Origin: Bryobacteraceae bacterium
GTDB taxonomy: Bacteria; Acidobacteriota; Terriglobia; Bryobacterales; Bryobacteraceae
Assembly: GCA_019187195.1 (NCBI GenBank)
Contig: JABAQT010000039.1
Coordinates: 75,193-114,300 of the forward strand
Length of the DNA: 39,108 bases
Direction of reading: 5' to 3'
How positions within the stretch are numbered: position 1 is the first letter of the stretch; every line of letters begins with the position of its first letter. The position numbers and the translations under genes are program-made. Below the pieces are notes generated by a model. That model saw nothing but the letters and a program-made list of their open reading frames with translations. It was not told the DNA's origin and did not search any database. Positions 15,900 through 24,316 of this stretch are shown one piece after another.

Positions 15900-17159
15900 G
15901 TGAACCGGTTGGCATTGTTTGGCGGAGATCCGGTGAGGGTGAAGCCGTTCGCCTCGTGGCCGGCGTTTGACGAGCGGGAGGAGCGCTACGCGCTCGAGGT
16001 TATTCGTAGCGGGAGGTGGTGGCAGTACACCCTCGGCGAGGCGGTGGATGCCGGCGCATCGTCTTCCGCTCCATCAAAGGTAGCCGAGTTCCAGCGGCGC
16101 TTCGCGGACGCGCAAGGAGCGCGTTTTGGGATCGCTTGCGCCAGCGGGACGGCGGCTCTTGAAGTGGCGCTGCGGGCGATGGGGGTAGGACCGGGCGACG
16201 AGGTGATCGTTCCACCCTATACGTTCGTGGCGACGGCGGCGGCCCCGCTGCTGATCGGCGCGACGCCCGTTTTTTGCGATATACAACTCGAGACCCTGAA
16301 CATGAGTCCGGAGCGCTTCGAGCAGGCGATTACACCGCGCACGCGCGCAGTGATTCCCGTGCACTTCGCCGGGTTGGCCGCTGGTATGGACGCGATCCTG
16401 GACATCGCCAAGCGGCACGGAATCGCCGTGGTCGAGGACGCCGCCCACGGTCATGGAGGGACGTGGAAAGGGCAGGGGCTCGGCTCGATTGGAGCCGCCG
16501 GAATCTTCAGCTTTCAGGCCTCGAAAAACATGACCGCGGGCGAGGGCGGCCTGATTACCACTAATGACGAAGACCTGGCGGAGATCTGCGAATCGTTGAT
16601 TTGGGGCGGGCGCCATGCCGGGCAACCGTGGTACACGCATTACCGGCTCGGATGGAATTACCGGCTTACGGAGTTTCAGGGCGCCATCCTGCTGGCGCAA
16701 CTCGAGCGGTTGGCGGAGCAGACCGCGCGGCGGCAGGCCAATGCCGGATACCTGACAGACAGGCTGAGAGGGATTCCGGGCATCCGTCTTCTCGAGACGC
16801 CGGATTCCGCCACCGGACACGCGCACCATATCTTCGCTTTCGGGGTCGAGGCGAAGGAATTCGGCCTGACGCGGGAACAGTTTCTCGAGGGGTTGCAGGC
16901 TGAAGGCATTCCGGCATCCGGCGGCTATGCGCATTCGCTATTCCGCAATCCGATGTTTCTTGATCCGGCTCTTGGGGTGGACCCGGAGAAGTACATGGCG
17001 CTGTGTCCGAACAGTGAGAGGGCATGCCAGGAGATGGTGTGGCTCGAACACCGCCTGTTGCTTGGAGATCAGGACGATATGGAAGACATTGCACGCGCTG
17101 CCGGGAAGTTGCATGAGGCGCGGTGGGAGTTCGAAGCGGCGGCGCACGCCGGGACGTAA
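15900..17159 (+). CDS. DegT/DnrJ/EryC1/StrS-family PLP aminotransferase
   Basis: A 419-residue product starting at GTG 15900, five bases after AGGAGG, which overlaps the regulator's stop codon; the two genes form an operon. The family pattern is clear: ASGTAALEVALRA (81-93) for phosphate binding, PPYTFVATAAAPLLIGATPVF (105-125), Asp180 in VVEDAAHGHGG for the ring nitrogen, and Schiff-base Lys209 in FSFQASKNMTAGEGG. These enzymes usually transaminate keto-sugars in sugar-nucleotide pathways, or act as dehydratases; 3-amino-5-hydroxybenzoate synthase-like proteins belong here too. The glycan context suggests a role in amino-sugar conversion, but a catabolic role for this family would be uncommon. 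Internal insert 'YTLGEAVDAGASSSAPSK' (43-60) is longer than in most members. Confidence 0.88.
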   Translation: MNRLALFGGDPVRVKPFASWPAFDEREERYALEVIRSGRWWQYTLGEAVDAGASSSAPSKVAEFQRRFADAQGARFGIACASGTAALEVALRAMGVGPGDEVIVPPYTFVATAAAPLLIGATPVFCDIQLETLNMSPERFEQAITPRTRAVIPVHFAGLAAGMDAILDIAKRHGIAVVEDAAHGHGGTWKGQGLGSIGAAGIFSFQASKNMTAGEGGLITTNDEDLAEICESLIWGGRHAGQPWYTHYRLGWNYRLTEFQGAILLAQLERLAEQTARRQANAGYLTDRLRGIPGIRLLETPDSATGHAHHIFAFGVEAKEFGLTREQFLEGLQAEGIPASGGYAHSLFRNPMFLDPALGVDPEKYMALCPNSERACQEMVWLEHRLLLGDQDDMEDIARAAGKLHEARWEFEAAAHAGT

Positions 17160-17181
17160 TTCTACCGGATGAAACAAAAAC
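17158..17181. promoter_or_regulatory. Candidate operator half-site upstream of the receptor gene
   Basis: AATTCTACCGGAT begins in the stop codon of the aminotransferase gene and matches the left half of the 14511 inverted repeat in the TTCTACC core. At the expected distance the right arm (CAAAAAC, 17175-17181) matches only four of seven positions. Confidence 0.3.
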
Positions 17182-17237
17182 GTGAGTAGCATATCGGACG
17201 CTGCTGTAACATTCTTGTCGTTATCGTCAAAAAATAC

Positions 17238-17266
17238 TTGACGCCCACACTTCTACCGATTAGGAT
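17238..17266 (+). promoter_or_regulatory. Promoter of the TonB-receptor operon with an embedded operator half-site
   Basis: TTGACG at 17238-17243, 17 bases, TAGGAT at 17261-17266. The spacer ends in TTCTACCGAT (17251-17260), so a protein bound to this element would block RNA polymerase. The leader from about 17273 to the start at 17353 is roughly 80 bases with no clear hairpin. Confidence 0.6.
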
Positions 17267-17352
17267 TATGTGAGCGTGAACCTGGGGTCCTGACATTTCT
17301 CACCCCCCGCTGTTTCTTGGGCCGCAATCGCTGTATACACAGGAGCAGGTAC

Positions 17353-20300
17353 ATGAAATCGATCTTGATGCGGCTGATGCCGCTGAGTGCCTTGTTTTGT
17401 TCGTTCGCGGCGGCGCAGGAATTCCGCGCCACCATTTCGGGAGAAGTGACCGACCCCACCGGAGCCGCCATTGAAGGGGCGAAAGTGGTAGCCTCGAGCG
17501 TCGAGCGCAACGTTCCCTACGAGGCTGTTACGAACGCTTCGGGACGGTATATCATCCAATTCCTGCTGCCGGGCAAATACGTGCTGACGGTGGAAAAGGA
17601 CGGCTTCAAGAAATTCGTTCGCGAGGGAGTGGCGCTGCTTTCGGCCGACAAACTCTCCATTGACGCGCGGTTGGAACTGGGCGGCGTGGCCGAGAGCGTG
17701 ACTGTATCCGGCGATGTGTCGCTGCTGCAAACCGAGACCGCCACGCGGCAGAGCGTCATTGAGAACCGTATCCTCGAGAATGTCCCTTCCGGCGGCCGCA
17801 ACCTCTACGCGCTGCAATACAACGAACCGGGGGTGGTGAAGACGAGCACTTACTGGGGATCGATGGAGTTGTACGCCTTCGGCAACGTGAACGGCGTTTC
17901 GATCAGCGGTGGAAGGCAAGGCGAAAACGAGACCGTACTCGATGGCATAACCAACACCAAGAGCGATCGCGGCGTGGCCTTTGTTCCCTCATTGCAGGGC
18001 ACGCAGGAGTTCACCATCCAGACCAACTCCTATGATGCCCAGTTCGGGCGTGTCGGCGGCGGTGTAACCATGATTACTGTCAAGAGTGGCACGAATGCGT
18101 TCCACGGCCAACTCTACGAATTCCTGAAGAACGAAAAGCTGCGCGCCAATGACTGGGTGGCTAATAAGGATGGGGAAGAGAAGTCCCCGTTCAAGAACAA
18201 CACGTTCGGCTTCGAATTCGACGGTCCCGTGCGCATCCCGAAAATCTGGGATGGGAGGAACAAGGCGTTCTTCATGATCTCGATGGAAGGGCTGCGCGAG
18301 CATACGCAAGGCGGACAGCTTCGCTCGATTCCGACCGGCGACATGTTGAAGGGCGATTTCTCGAAACTGCTGAACAACAGCGGCAACCAGGTCACCATCT
18401 ATGACCCCCTCACCACCGTGCTCGGCCCGGACGGCAAGACGTACCAGCGCACCCCGTTCGGTGGCAACGCGCTGCCGGTGTCGCGCATGAATCCGATCTC
18501 GACCAAGGTCGCCTCCTACTACCCGGCGCCGAACCTTCCCGGCGAAGGACCCGCGCAACTCAACAACTACGCGAAGCTCCTCCCGCAAACCAATACCTAT
18601 GATTCCTGGCTGGGGAAGATGGATCTGATGGCGTCGGACCGGAGCCACGTATCGTTCCGCTACGGACAGACTCCTTGGCTGAACTACGCGAAGCTTGTCT
18701 GGGGCAACAATCCAGCCGAACCGAGCAATGAATATCCCTCCTCCCGCGTGGCCCGCAACTGGGGAGCGGACTGGACCTACACCCTGACGCCCAGCCTTGT
18801 GTTCAACCTCCGCGGTGGACTGGCGCGATACGAGGGATTTTCCGGAAACACTTTCGGCGTGGGCTTTGATCCCACGCAACTCGGATTCCCCTCTTCGCTG
18901 ACTTCGCAATTCGGGGCATTCATGTTCCCGCGTTTCAACATGGGGAACTACTCCGAACTCGGGCCGCAGGGCGGCTACAGCTATTCGACCAATGACGCCT
19001 GGAGTCTCCAGCCGAACATCGCGCTGACGCGCGGGCGCCATTTCCTGAAGGTGGGGACGGAGTTCCGCCGCTACAACGACAACTCGATCAGCACGGGCTA
19101 TGCCAGTGGCGTCTACAATTTTGACGCGGGCTGGACTCAGGCCAATCCGCTGCGCGGCGATAACGCCTCGGGCAATGAGTTCGCCTCGTTCCTGCTCGGT
19201 TATCCTTCCGGCGGCTACGTGGACCGCAACATTTTCCCCGCTTTCCGTTCGAAGTACTACGCGGCGTTTGTGCAGGATGATTTCAAGGTGAACAGCCGGT
19301 TGACGTTGAATCTCGGCCTGCGGTGGGACTATGAGAGCCCGCGCTTTGAGCGCTACAACCGCATGTTGCGCGGGTGGGCGTTCGGGCAGGCGAGTCCCAT
19401 CGCCGCGGAAGTGAAGGCCTCCTCCGCGGCCGCCGGTTGTCCGGCCTGCGTGGCGGGCCTGACGGGTGGTTTGCTCTACGCCGGATCGAGCGGGGACGCG
19501 CGTTACGCTTTTGATCCCAAGAAAGCGAACTTCCAGCCTCGCCTCGGCGTGGCCTACCGCGTGACCTCGAAACTGGTCCTGCGCGGCGGCTATGGATTGA
19601 GCTATCTCGGGGCGTCTACAAATGGACAGTTGGTCGGCTTCAGCCGACAGACCCCGCTTGTAACCTCGACCGACGGCAACCTGAAGCCGGCGATAAACCT
19701 GTCCAATCCCTATCCTTCCACCATCTATCCCGGCGGGTTGCTGCAGCCCATCGGCAGCAGCCAGGGCCTGGCTACGAACCTCGGACAGAGCGTGACGGCG
19801 CAATATCTCGATCGGCCGCTGCCTTACTCGCAGCAATATTCGGCCGGGTTCCAGTATGAATTGCCCGGGGGCTGGCTGGTGGATGCTTCCTATGTCGGCA
19901 ATCAGACCAGCCGCCTGCCGGTTTCCCTCGGCCTGAACTTCGTGCCGCTGGACGTGCAGAACAGCATCCCGGTGGACCAGCGCGCGGCGTACTTCAACGG
20001 CTCGGTTCCGAACCCCATGGCAGGGCTGCTGCCGAACTCCGGAATCAACGGCACGACGGTTCCGCGGCGGCAACTCTACTACGCTTATCCGCAATACAGC
20101 GCCGTCACCATCACCGACGTGCCGATCGGGGGCCAGCGCTATGATTCAGCGCAGTTCAAAGTGACGCGCCGCTTCTCGCAAGGCTTCACGGCCACGATCG
20201 CCTACACGATCGCAAAGAGCCTCGAACGGGTTTCGGTGTTGAATCCACAAGACGTCAATCTGAACAACCTGACGGCGACGCAACTGGAAAAGCGCCTCAA

Positions 20301-20889
20301 TCAATACGACGTGCCGCAGCAGTTCTCCGTCATCGGCACCTACGATCTGCCGTTCGGACGCAACCGCCGTTTCTTCTCCGGCATGAACCGCTGGGTGAAC
20401 GGGTTCCTTGGCGGATGGACCGCGAGCGGAGTCTTCATGTCGCATTCCGGTTATCCGATCACCTTCCCGAACGCCGCCCCGCTGGTGGCGCAAAGCGCCA
20501 AGCTGAACGACAGCCAGAGGGACGCCCTGGCGCAAAAACTGGGGCGCCCCCAGTATGATCCCTCCTATGACATCTGGTTCGACACGTCCATCTTTCCCCG
20601 TACGGCCGGACCGGCTCCGTTCACCTTGCGCAACTTCCCGACGCGTTTCCCCGACGTGCGCACGAAGCCGCTTAACGTAACGGATCTATCGCTGTACAAG
20701 GAGTTCCTCATCAAGGAGCGCGTCCGGTGGCAGATCCGGCTCGACGGCCACAATGCGGCCAACTTCCCATGGTTCGGCGCTCTCGATAGCAATGGAGCCA
20801 ATGTGACCAGTACGATGTTCGGGCACCTGCGCGCCGACATCGGCAACGAAACCCGCGTCGTGGTGGCCGTCATGAAAGTGGTGTTCTAA
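17353..20889 (+). CDS. TonB-dependent receptor, Oar-like, with carboxypeptidase-regulatory-like N-domain
   Basis: A 1178-residue product. ATG 17353 is chosen over an upstream TTG because AGGAGCAGG precedes it and it opens a signal peptide (MKSILMRLMPLSALFCSFAAAQ). Residues about 24-105 are a carboxypeptidase-regulatory-like beta-sandwich (ISGEVTDPTGAAIEGAKV..NASGRYIIQFLLPGKYVLTVEKDGFKKF). A plug domain follows (about 115-260: VTVSGDVSLLQTETAT, VSISGGRQGENETVLDGITN, AQFGRVGGGVTMITVKSGTNAFHG). The remainder is a large beta-barrel with many aromatic strands, closing at the C-terminus with a final strand ending in Phe (VVVAVMKVVF), as outer-membrane barrels do. Oar-like receptors of this size are an acidobacterial hallmark and take up large substrates, oligosaccharides among them. 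It heads an operon with the propeller/toroid protein (one-base gap) and the acetyltransferase (two-base gap). Confidence 0.92.
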   Translation: MKSILMRLMPLSALFCSFAAAQEFRATISGEVTDPTGAAIEGAKVVASSVERNVPYEAVTNASGRYIIQFLLPGKYVLTVEKDGFKKFVREGVALLSADKLSIDARLELGGVAESVTVSGDVSLLQTETATRQSVIENRILENVPSGGRNLYALQYNEPGVVKTSTYWGSMELYAFGNVNGVSISGGRQGENETVLDGITNTKSDRGVAFVPSLQGTQEFTIQTNSYDAQFGRVGGGVTMITVKSGTNAFHGQLYEFLKNEKLRANDWVANKDGEEKSPFKNNTFGFEFDGPVRIPKIWDGRNKAFFMISMEGLREHTQGGQLRSIPTGDMLKGDFSKLLNNSGNQVTIYDPLTTVLGPDGKTYQRTPFGGNALPVSRMNPISTKVASYYPAPNLPGEGPAQLNNYAKLLPQTNTYDSWLGKMDLMASDRSHVSFRYGQTPWLNYAKLVWGNNPAEPSNEYPSSRVARNWGADWTYTLTPSLVFNLRGGLARYEGFSGNTFGVGFDPTQLGFPSSLTSQFGAFMFPRFNMGNYSELGPQGGYSYSTNDAWSLQPNIALTRGRHFLKVGTEFRRYNDNSISTGYASGVYNFDAGWTQANPLRGDNASGNEFASFLLGYPSGGYVDRNIFPAFRSKYYAAFVQDDFKVNSRLTLNLGLRWDYESPRFERYNRMLRGWAFGQASPIAAEVKASSAAAGCPACVAGLTGGLLYAGSSGDARYAFDPKKANFQPRLGVAYRVTSKLVLRGGYGLSYLGASTNGQLVGFSRQTPLVTSTDGNLKPAINLSNPYPSTIYPGGLLQPIGSSQGLATNLGQSVTAQYLDRPLPYSQQYSAGFQYELPGGWLVDASYVGNQTSRLPVSLGLNFVPLDVQNSIPVDQRAAYFNGSVPNPMAGLLPNSGINGTTVPRRQLYYAYPQYSAVTITDVPIGGQRYDSAQFKVTRRFSQGFTATIAYTIAKSLERVSVLNPQDVNLNNLTATQLEKRLNQYDVPQQFSVIGTYDLPFGRNRRFFSGMNRWVNGFLGGWTASGVFMSHSGYPITFPNAAPLVAQSAKLNDSQRDALAQKLGRPQYDPSYDIWFDTSIFPRTAGPAPFTLRNFPTRFPDVRTKPLNVTDLSLYKEFLIKERVRWQIRLDGHNAANFPWFGALDSNGANVTSTMFGHLRADIGNETRVVVAVMKVVF

Positions 20890-20890
20890 G

Positions 20891-23155
20891 TTGATCCGGG
20901 GTTTGTGCATCGCGGCGCTCCTGTCCGGCCTAACCATCGAGAGCGCGGAGATCCGGCATGTCTATAGTCCGGCCGAAGGGCTGCCGTCGATTGATGTGCG
21001 TTGCGTGGCCGCGGCCGGAAACCGGGTGTGGGCGGGGACGGGGTCAGGGCTGGCCTATTTCTCCAGCGGTTCGTGGCATGGCGAGAAGCGATTTCCACTT
21101 GCGGTGGCGGCGTGCGCGGCGGACGGCGATGCGCTCTGGTTTGCATCCGGCGGCGCCCTGCACAGGTGGACGGATGCGGGTGTGAAGCGCGAAATCGCGC
21201 TGCCGGGCGATGTTCAGGCTATCGCCGCGGCGCGTGGAGATGTGTGGATTGGAACGGCGGAGGGAGTGTATCAGGTGCGCTCCGGCCGCGCCGTCAGGGC
21301 TCCGCTCCCCGTCGCGCGCGTCTCCGTTCGCCAGATCGCGGTCAATGCTTCGGGCGAGGCGGCCGTGGCGGCCGGCGAAGGACTCTTCGTACTCGAATCG
21401 GGAGAATGGAAGCGGCAGTTTCCGCGCCAGGGCGAGCGCAGTTGGGCGCCGGTGGATGTGCGCGGCGTAGCTTATGACGCGCGCGGAAGGCTTTGGTTTG
21501 CGAGCCCGCAAGGCGCCGGATGCCGCAACGCCGGGACGTGGAAACTGTATACCGGTCTTGAAGGCTTGCCCTACGACGACTTCACCACCATGACGGCGGG
21601 TGAAGACGGGGTAGTGTGGTTCGGCACGAAGCTCGGAGCCATTCGCCATGACGGACGGAGTTGGGAATACCGCCAGGGCCTGCGCTGGCTGCCGGATGAC
21701 GGCGTACGGGCCATCGCCGTGGCGGGAGCGAACGCGTGGTTCGCCACGGCGAAAGGCGTGGGAAGAATCGAACGCAAGCCGATGACGCTGGCTGAAAAGG
21801 CGCGGTTCTTTGAATCAGAGATCGACAAACGCCACCGCCGCACCGAATATGAGTACGTCATGTCCGTCCGCCTGCCCCAAGCCGGCGACACCAGCGAGTG
21901 GATCCAATCCGACAGCGACAACGACGGACTGTGGACCAGCATGTACGGCGCGGGGGAGTGCTTTGCCTGGGCGGCGACTCACGATGCGGCGGCGAGAAAG
22001 CGCGCGCGGAAAGCGTTCGAGGCGTTGCGTTTCCTTAGCCTGGTGACACAGGGCGGAGAACACCCCGCGCCGCCCGGCTTTCCCGCGCGGGCCATTCTCC
22101 CCACGAGCGGCCCGGATCCGAATGTCCATGACTCGCCCGATCGCGACAAGCGGACCCGCGCGCAGCGCGACCATCTGTGGAAAGTGTTGTCGCCGCGCTG
22201 GCCGAAGAGCGCGGATGGGAAATGGTATTGGAAGACGGACACGAGTTCCGATGAGCTCGACGGACACTATTTCTTTTATGCGCGGTATTACGACCTGGTG
22301 GCGGACACGGAGCAGGAAAAGGACGAGGTGCGCGCCGTGGTCCGCGCGATTACAGACCACCTTCTCGAGCACAACTATTCCCTCGTTGATTGGGATGGGA
22401 CCCCGACACGATGGGCTATCTTCGACCCCCATAGCCTGAACGACAACCACATCTATTGGGCCGAGCGTGGTCTCAACTCCCTCAGCATTCTTTCGTATCT
22501 CAAGGTGGCCTGGCATGTGACCCGAGATGCGAAATACCAGGACGCATACGTCGGGCTGGTGCGGGATCACAAGTACGCCTCGAATGCCATGGTCCCGAAG
22601 ATCGCCGCCGGGCCCGGTTCCGGCAACCAATCCGACGACGAGATGGCGTTCATGAGCTTCTACGACCTGCTGAAATATGAGACCGACGCTGAGTTGACGC
22701 AGAAATACGCGCTTGCGCTGGCGAACTACTGGGCGCTCGAACGGCCGGAACTGAATCCGTTGTTCAACTTCATCGCCGCCGCGAGCCTCGAAGGAAAGAC
22801 GTTCACCAGCGCTTTCCGGACAGAGGATCTGAGCGCGAACGGAGATTGGAAGGCCGACTCGATCGACACGCTCGAACGGCTGCCGCTCGACCGGATCGAC
22901 TGGAGGCACACCAACAGCAAGCGCAAGGACATTGTCCATCTGCGGAGCTACCTGGGGGATGACAGCGAGGAGATGGCCGGCACGGGAATGAGAAGAAACG
23001 GCAAGGCCATTCCCGTCGATGAACGCTTCTTTTCCTTCTGGAACCACAACCCCTACCGGTTGGACAGCGGCGGAAGCGGGCATACCCTCGCGGACGGGGC
23101 GGTATTTCTGCTGCCCTACTACATGGGCCTGTACCACCACTACATCCAGGAATAA
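20891..23155 (+). CDS. Secreted beta-propeller plus alpha/alpha-toroid protein, probable glycan-active enzyme
   Basis: A 754-residue product starting at TTG 20891, one base after the receptor stop and without its own ribosome-binding site, so translation is probably coupled. The N-terminus (MIRGLCIAALLSGLTIESAE) looks like a short signal peptide. Residues about 20-290 are a series of repeats of the two-component-regulator-propeller type (GNRVWAGTGSGLAYFSSGSW, GDVWIGTAEGVYQVRSG, GVVWFGTKLGAIRHDGRSW). The rest (about 300-754) is helical with paired helices and conserved acidic/aromatic clusters (SDNDGLWTSMYGAGE, DELDGHYFFYARYYDLV, DPHSLNDNHIYWAERGLNSLSIL). This resembles the alpha/alpha-toroid of polysaccharide lyases and six-hairpin glycosidases. 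I do not recognise a specific family. Function is inferred from neighbours: binding or cutting the glycan imported by the receptor. Confidence 0.72.
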   Translation: MIRGLCIAALLSGLTIESAEIRHVYSPAEGLPSIDVRCVAAAGNRVWAGTGSGLAYFSSGSWHGEKRFPLAVAACAADGDALWFASGGALHRWTDAGVKREIALPGDVQAIAAARGDVWIGTAEGVYQVRSGRAVRAPLPVARVSVRQIAVNASGEAAVAAGEGLFVLESGEWKRQFPRQGERSWAPVDVRGVAYDARGRLWFASPQGAGCRNAGTWKLYTGLEGLPYDDFTTMTAGEDGVVWFGTKLGAIRHDGRSWEYRQGLRWLPDDGVRAIAVAGANAWFATAKGVGRIERKPMTLAEKARFFESEIDKRHRRTEYEYVMSVRLPQAGDTSEWIQSDSDNDGLWTSMYGAGECFAWAATHDAAARKRARKAFEALRFLSLVTQGGEHPAPPGFPARAILPTSGPDPNVHDSPDRDKRTRAQRDHLWKVLSPRWPKSADGKWYWKTDTSSDELDGHYFFYARYYDLVADTEQEKDEVRAVVRAITDHLLEHNYSLVDWDGTPTRWAIFDPHSLNDNHIYWAERGLNSLSILSYLKVAWHVTRDAKYQDAYVGLVRDHKYASNAMVPKIAAGPGSGNQSDDEMAFMSFYDLLKYETDAELTQKYALALANYWALERPELNPLFNFIAAASLEGKTFTSAFRTEDLSANGDWKADSIDTLERLPLDRIDWRHTNSKRKDIVHLRSYLGDDSEEMAGTGMRRNGKAIPVDERFFSFWNHNPYRLDSGGSGHTLADGAVFLLPYYMGLYHHYIQE

Positions 23156-23157
23156 AT

Positions 23158-24303
23158 ATGTCGGCTCCCGGGGTGGGCATGGCAGCCGGTGTGAAAACGG
23201 GCGGTCTCTATTCGCCGGCCCGTATCCGGTCGATGGACCAATTCCGCGGCTATACGATGGCGGGAATGTTCCTGGTGAACTTCGTGGGCGTCTTCAGCGC
23301 CGTTCATCCGCTGCTGAAGCACCACAACACGTATAACAGCTACGCCGACACGATCATGCCGCACTTCTTTTTCGCGGTGGGGTTCTCCCTGCGGCTGGCG
23401 CTGCTCAAGAACATCCGCAACATGGGCCGTCGCTCCGCCTACCGCAAAGCGGTGATTCGCTGTCTGATGCTGATTCTCACCGGCCTGGTCGTATATCACC
23501 TGGACGGCTCTTACAAGACCTGGCGCGACCTGGCGGCTCTCGGGTGGACGGGCTTTTTCGCCACCAGTTTCTGGCAATCGCCGTTTCAGGCCCTGGTGCA
23601 CATCGGCGTCACCAGTCTGTGGGTTCTGCCTGTCATCGCCGCGAGCGCGCGCCTGCGCATCGGATTTCTGACGGCGAGCGCGCTCGCCCACCTGGGCCTC
23701 TCTTACTGGTTCTGGTATCCGCTGCTCAACGCCAGACAGGTGATCGACGGCGGCCCGCTGGGATTCCTCTCGTGGTCGATACCCACGCTTGCCGGTTCGT
23801 TCGCTTATGACTTCGTCACCAGGAACGGCCCTCAAGCCGCGCTGAAACCATTGTTGAGGTGGGGAGCCGCGCTGAGCTTGTTCGGGTACGCCCTCTCCTG
23901 TCTGAACGCAATCCTGCAGCCCATACAGACCAGCGGGTGGACCAGGTGGCTGGCGAATCCGCCCTTCCTCCCGCCCTCCCGGCCCGTGGATCTGTGGACG
24001 ATGAGCCAGCGCGCCGGATCCAATTCCTATCTCTGGTTTTCCGCCGGCTTCTCGCTTCTCGTCTATGCGCTGTTCGTATGGTTGTCCGACCTCAAGGGCA
24101 AGCAGTGGGGAATGTTGCGCGTGTTCGGCTTGAATCCGCTGGCCGGTTACATCATCCACGATATGATCGGGGATGCCATCCATCCGTTCGCCCCTCCTGA
24201 TTCGCCCCTCTACTGGGTGCTGTTCGTGTTCTCGATCTACTACGCCGTCCTCTGGCTGTTCCTGTGGGGCCTGGACCGGCAGAAGATCTACCTGCGCATG
24301 TAA
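23158..24303 (+). CDS. Membrane acyltransferase of the heparan-alpha-glucosaminide N-acetyltransferase/NagX type (DUF5009-like)
   Basis: A 381-residue product with about ten membrane helices. Its ATG is two bases past the previous stop. The family start is visible: RSMDQFRGYTMAGMFLVNFVG (24-44), a loop with paired histidines (His55-His56, KHHNTYNSYADTIMPHFFFAVGFSLRL), then helices separated by basic cytoplasmic loops (RNMGRRSAYRKAVIR). A late motif is LRVFGLNPLAGYIIHDM. Eukaryotic HGSNAT moves an acetyl group across the membrane onto the terminal glucosamine of heparan sulfate; the bacterial NagX group is linked to GlcN/GlcNAc use. Acetylating glucosamine at the chain end would create the substrate needed by the GH20 enzyme. 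This gene ends the receptor operon and converges with the next gene 13 bases away; no terminator is seen. Confidence 0.8.
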   Translation: MSAPGVGMAAGVKTGGLYSPARIRSMDQFRGYTMAGMFLVNFVGVFSAVHPLLKHHNTYNSYADTIMPHFFFAVGFSLRLALLKNIRNMGRRSAYRKAVIRCLMLILTGLVVYHLDGSYKTWRDLAALGWTGFFATSFWQSPFQALVHIGVTSLWVLPVIAASARLRIGFLTASALAHLGLSYWFWYPLLNARQVIDGGPLGFLSWSIPTLAGSFAYDFVTRNGPQAALKPLLRWGAALSLFGYALSCLNAILQPIQTSGWTRWLANPPFLPPSRPVDLWTMSQRAGSNSYLWFSAGFSLLVYALFVWLSDLKGKQWGMLRVFGLNPLAGYIIHDMIGDAIHPFAPPDSPLYWVLFVFSIYYAVLWLFLWGLDRQKIYLRM

Positions 24304-24316
24304 TCGCCGGCGGAGC

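Noticed and set aside
17989..20094. A 701-codon open frame on the minus strand inside the TonB-receptor gene
   Set aside because: Arg/Val/Gly-rich composition without domains, antisense to a clear outer-membrane barrel.
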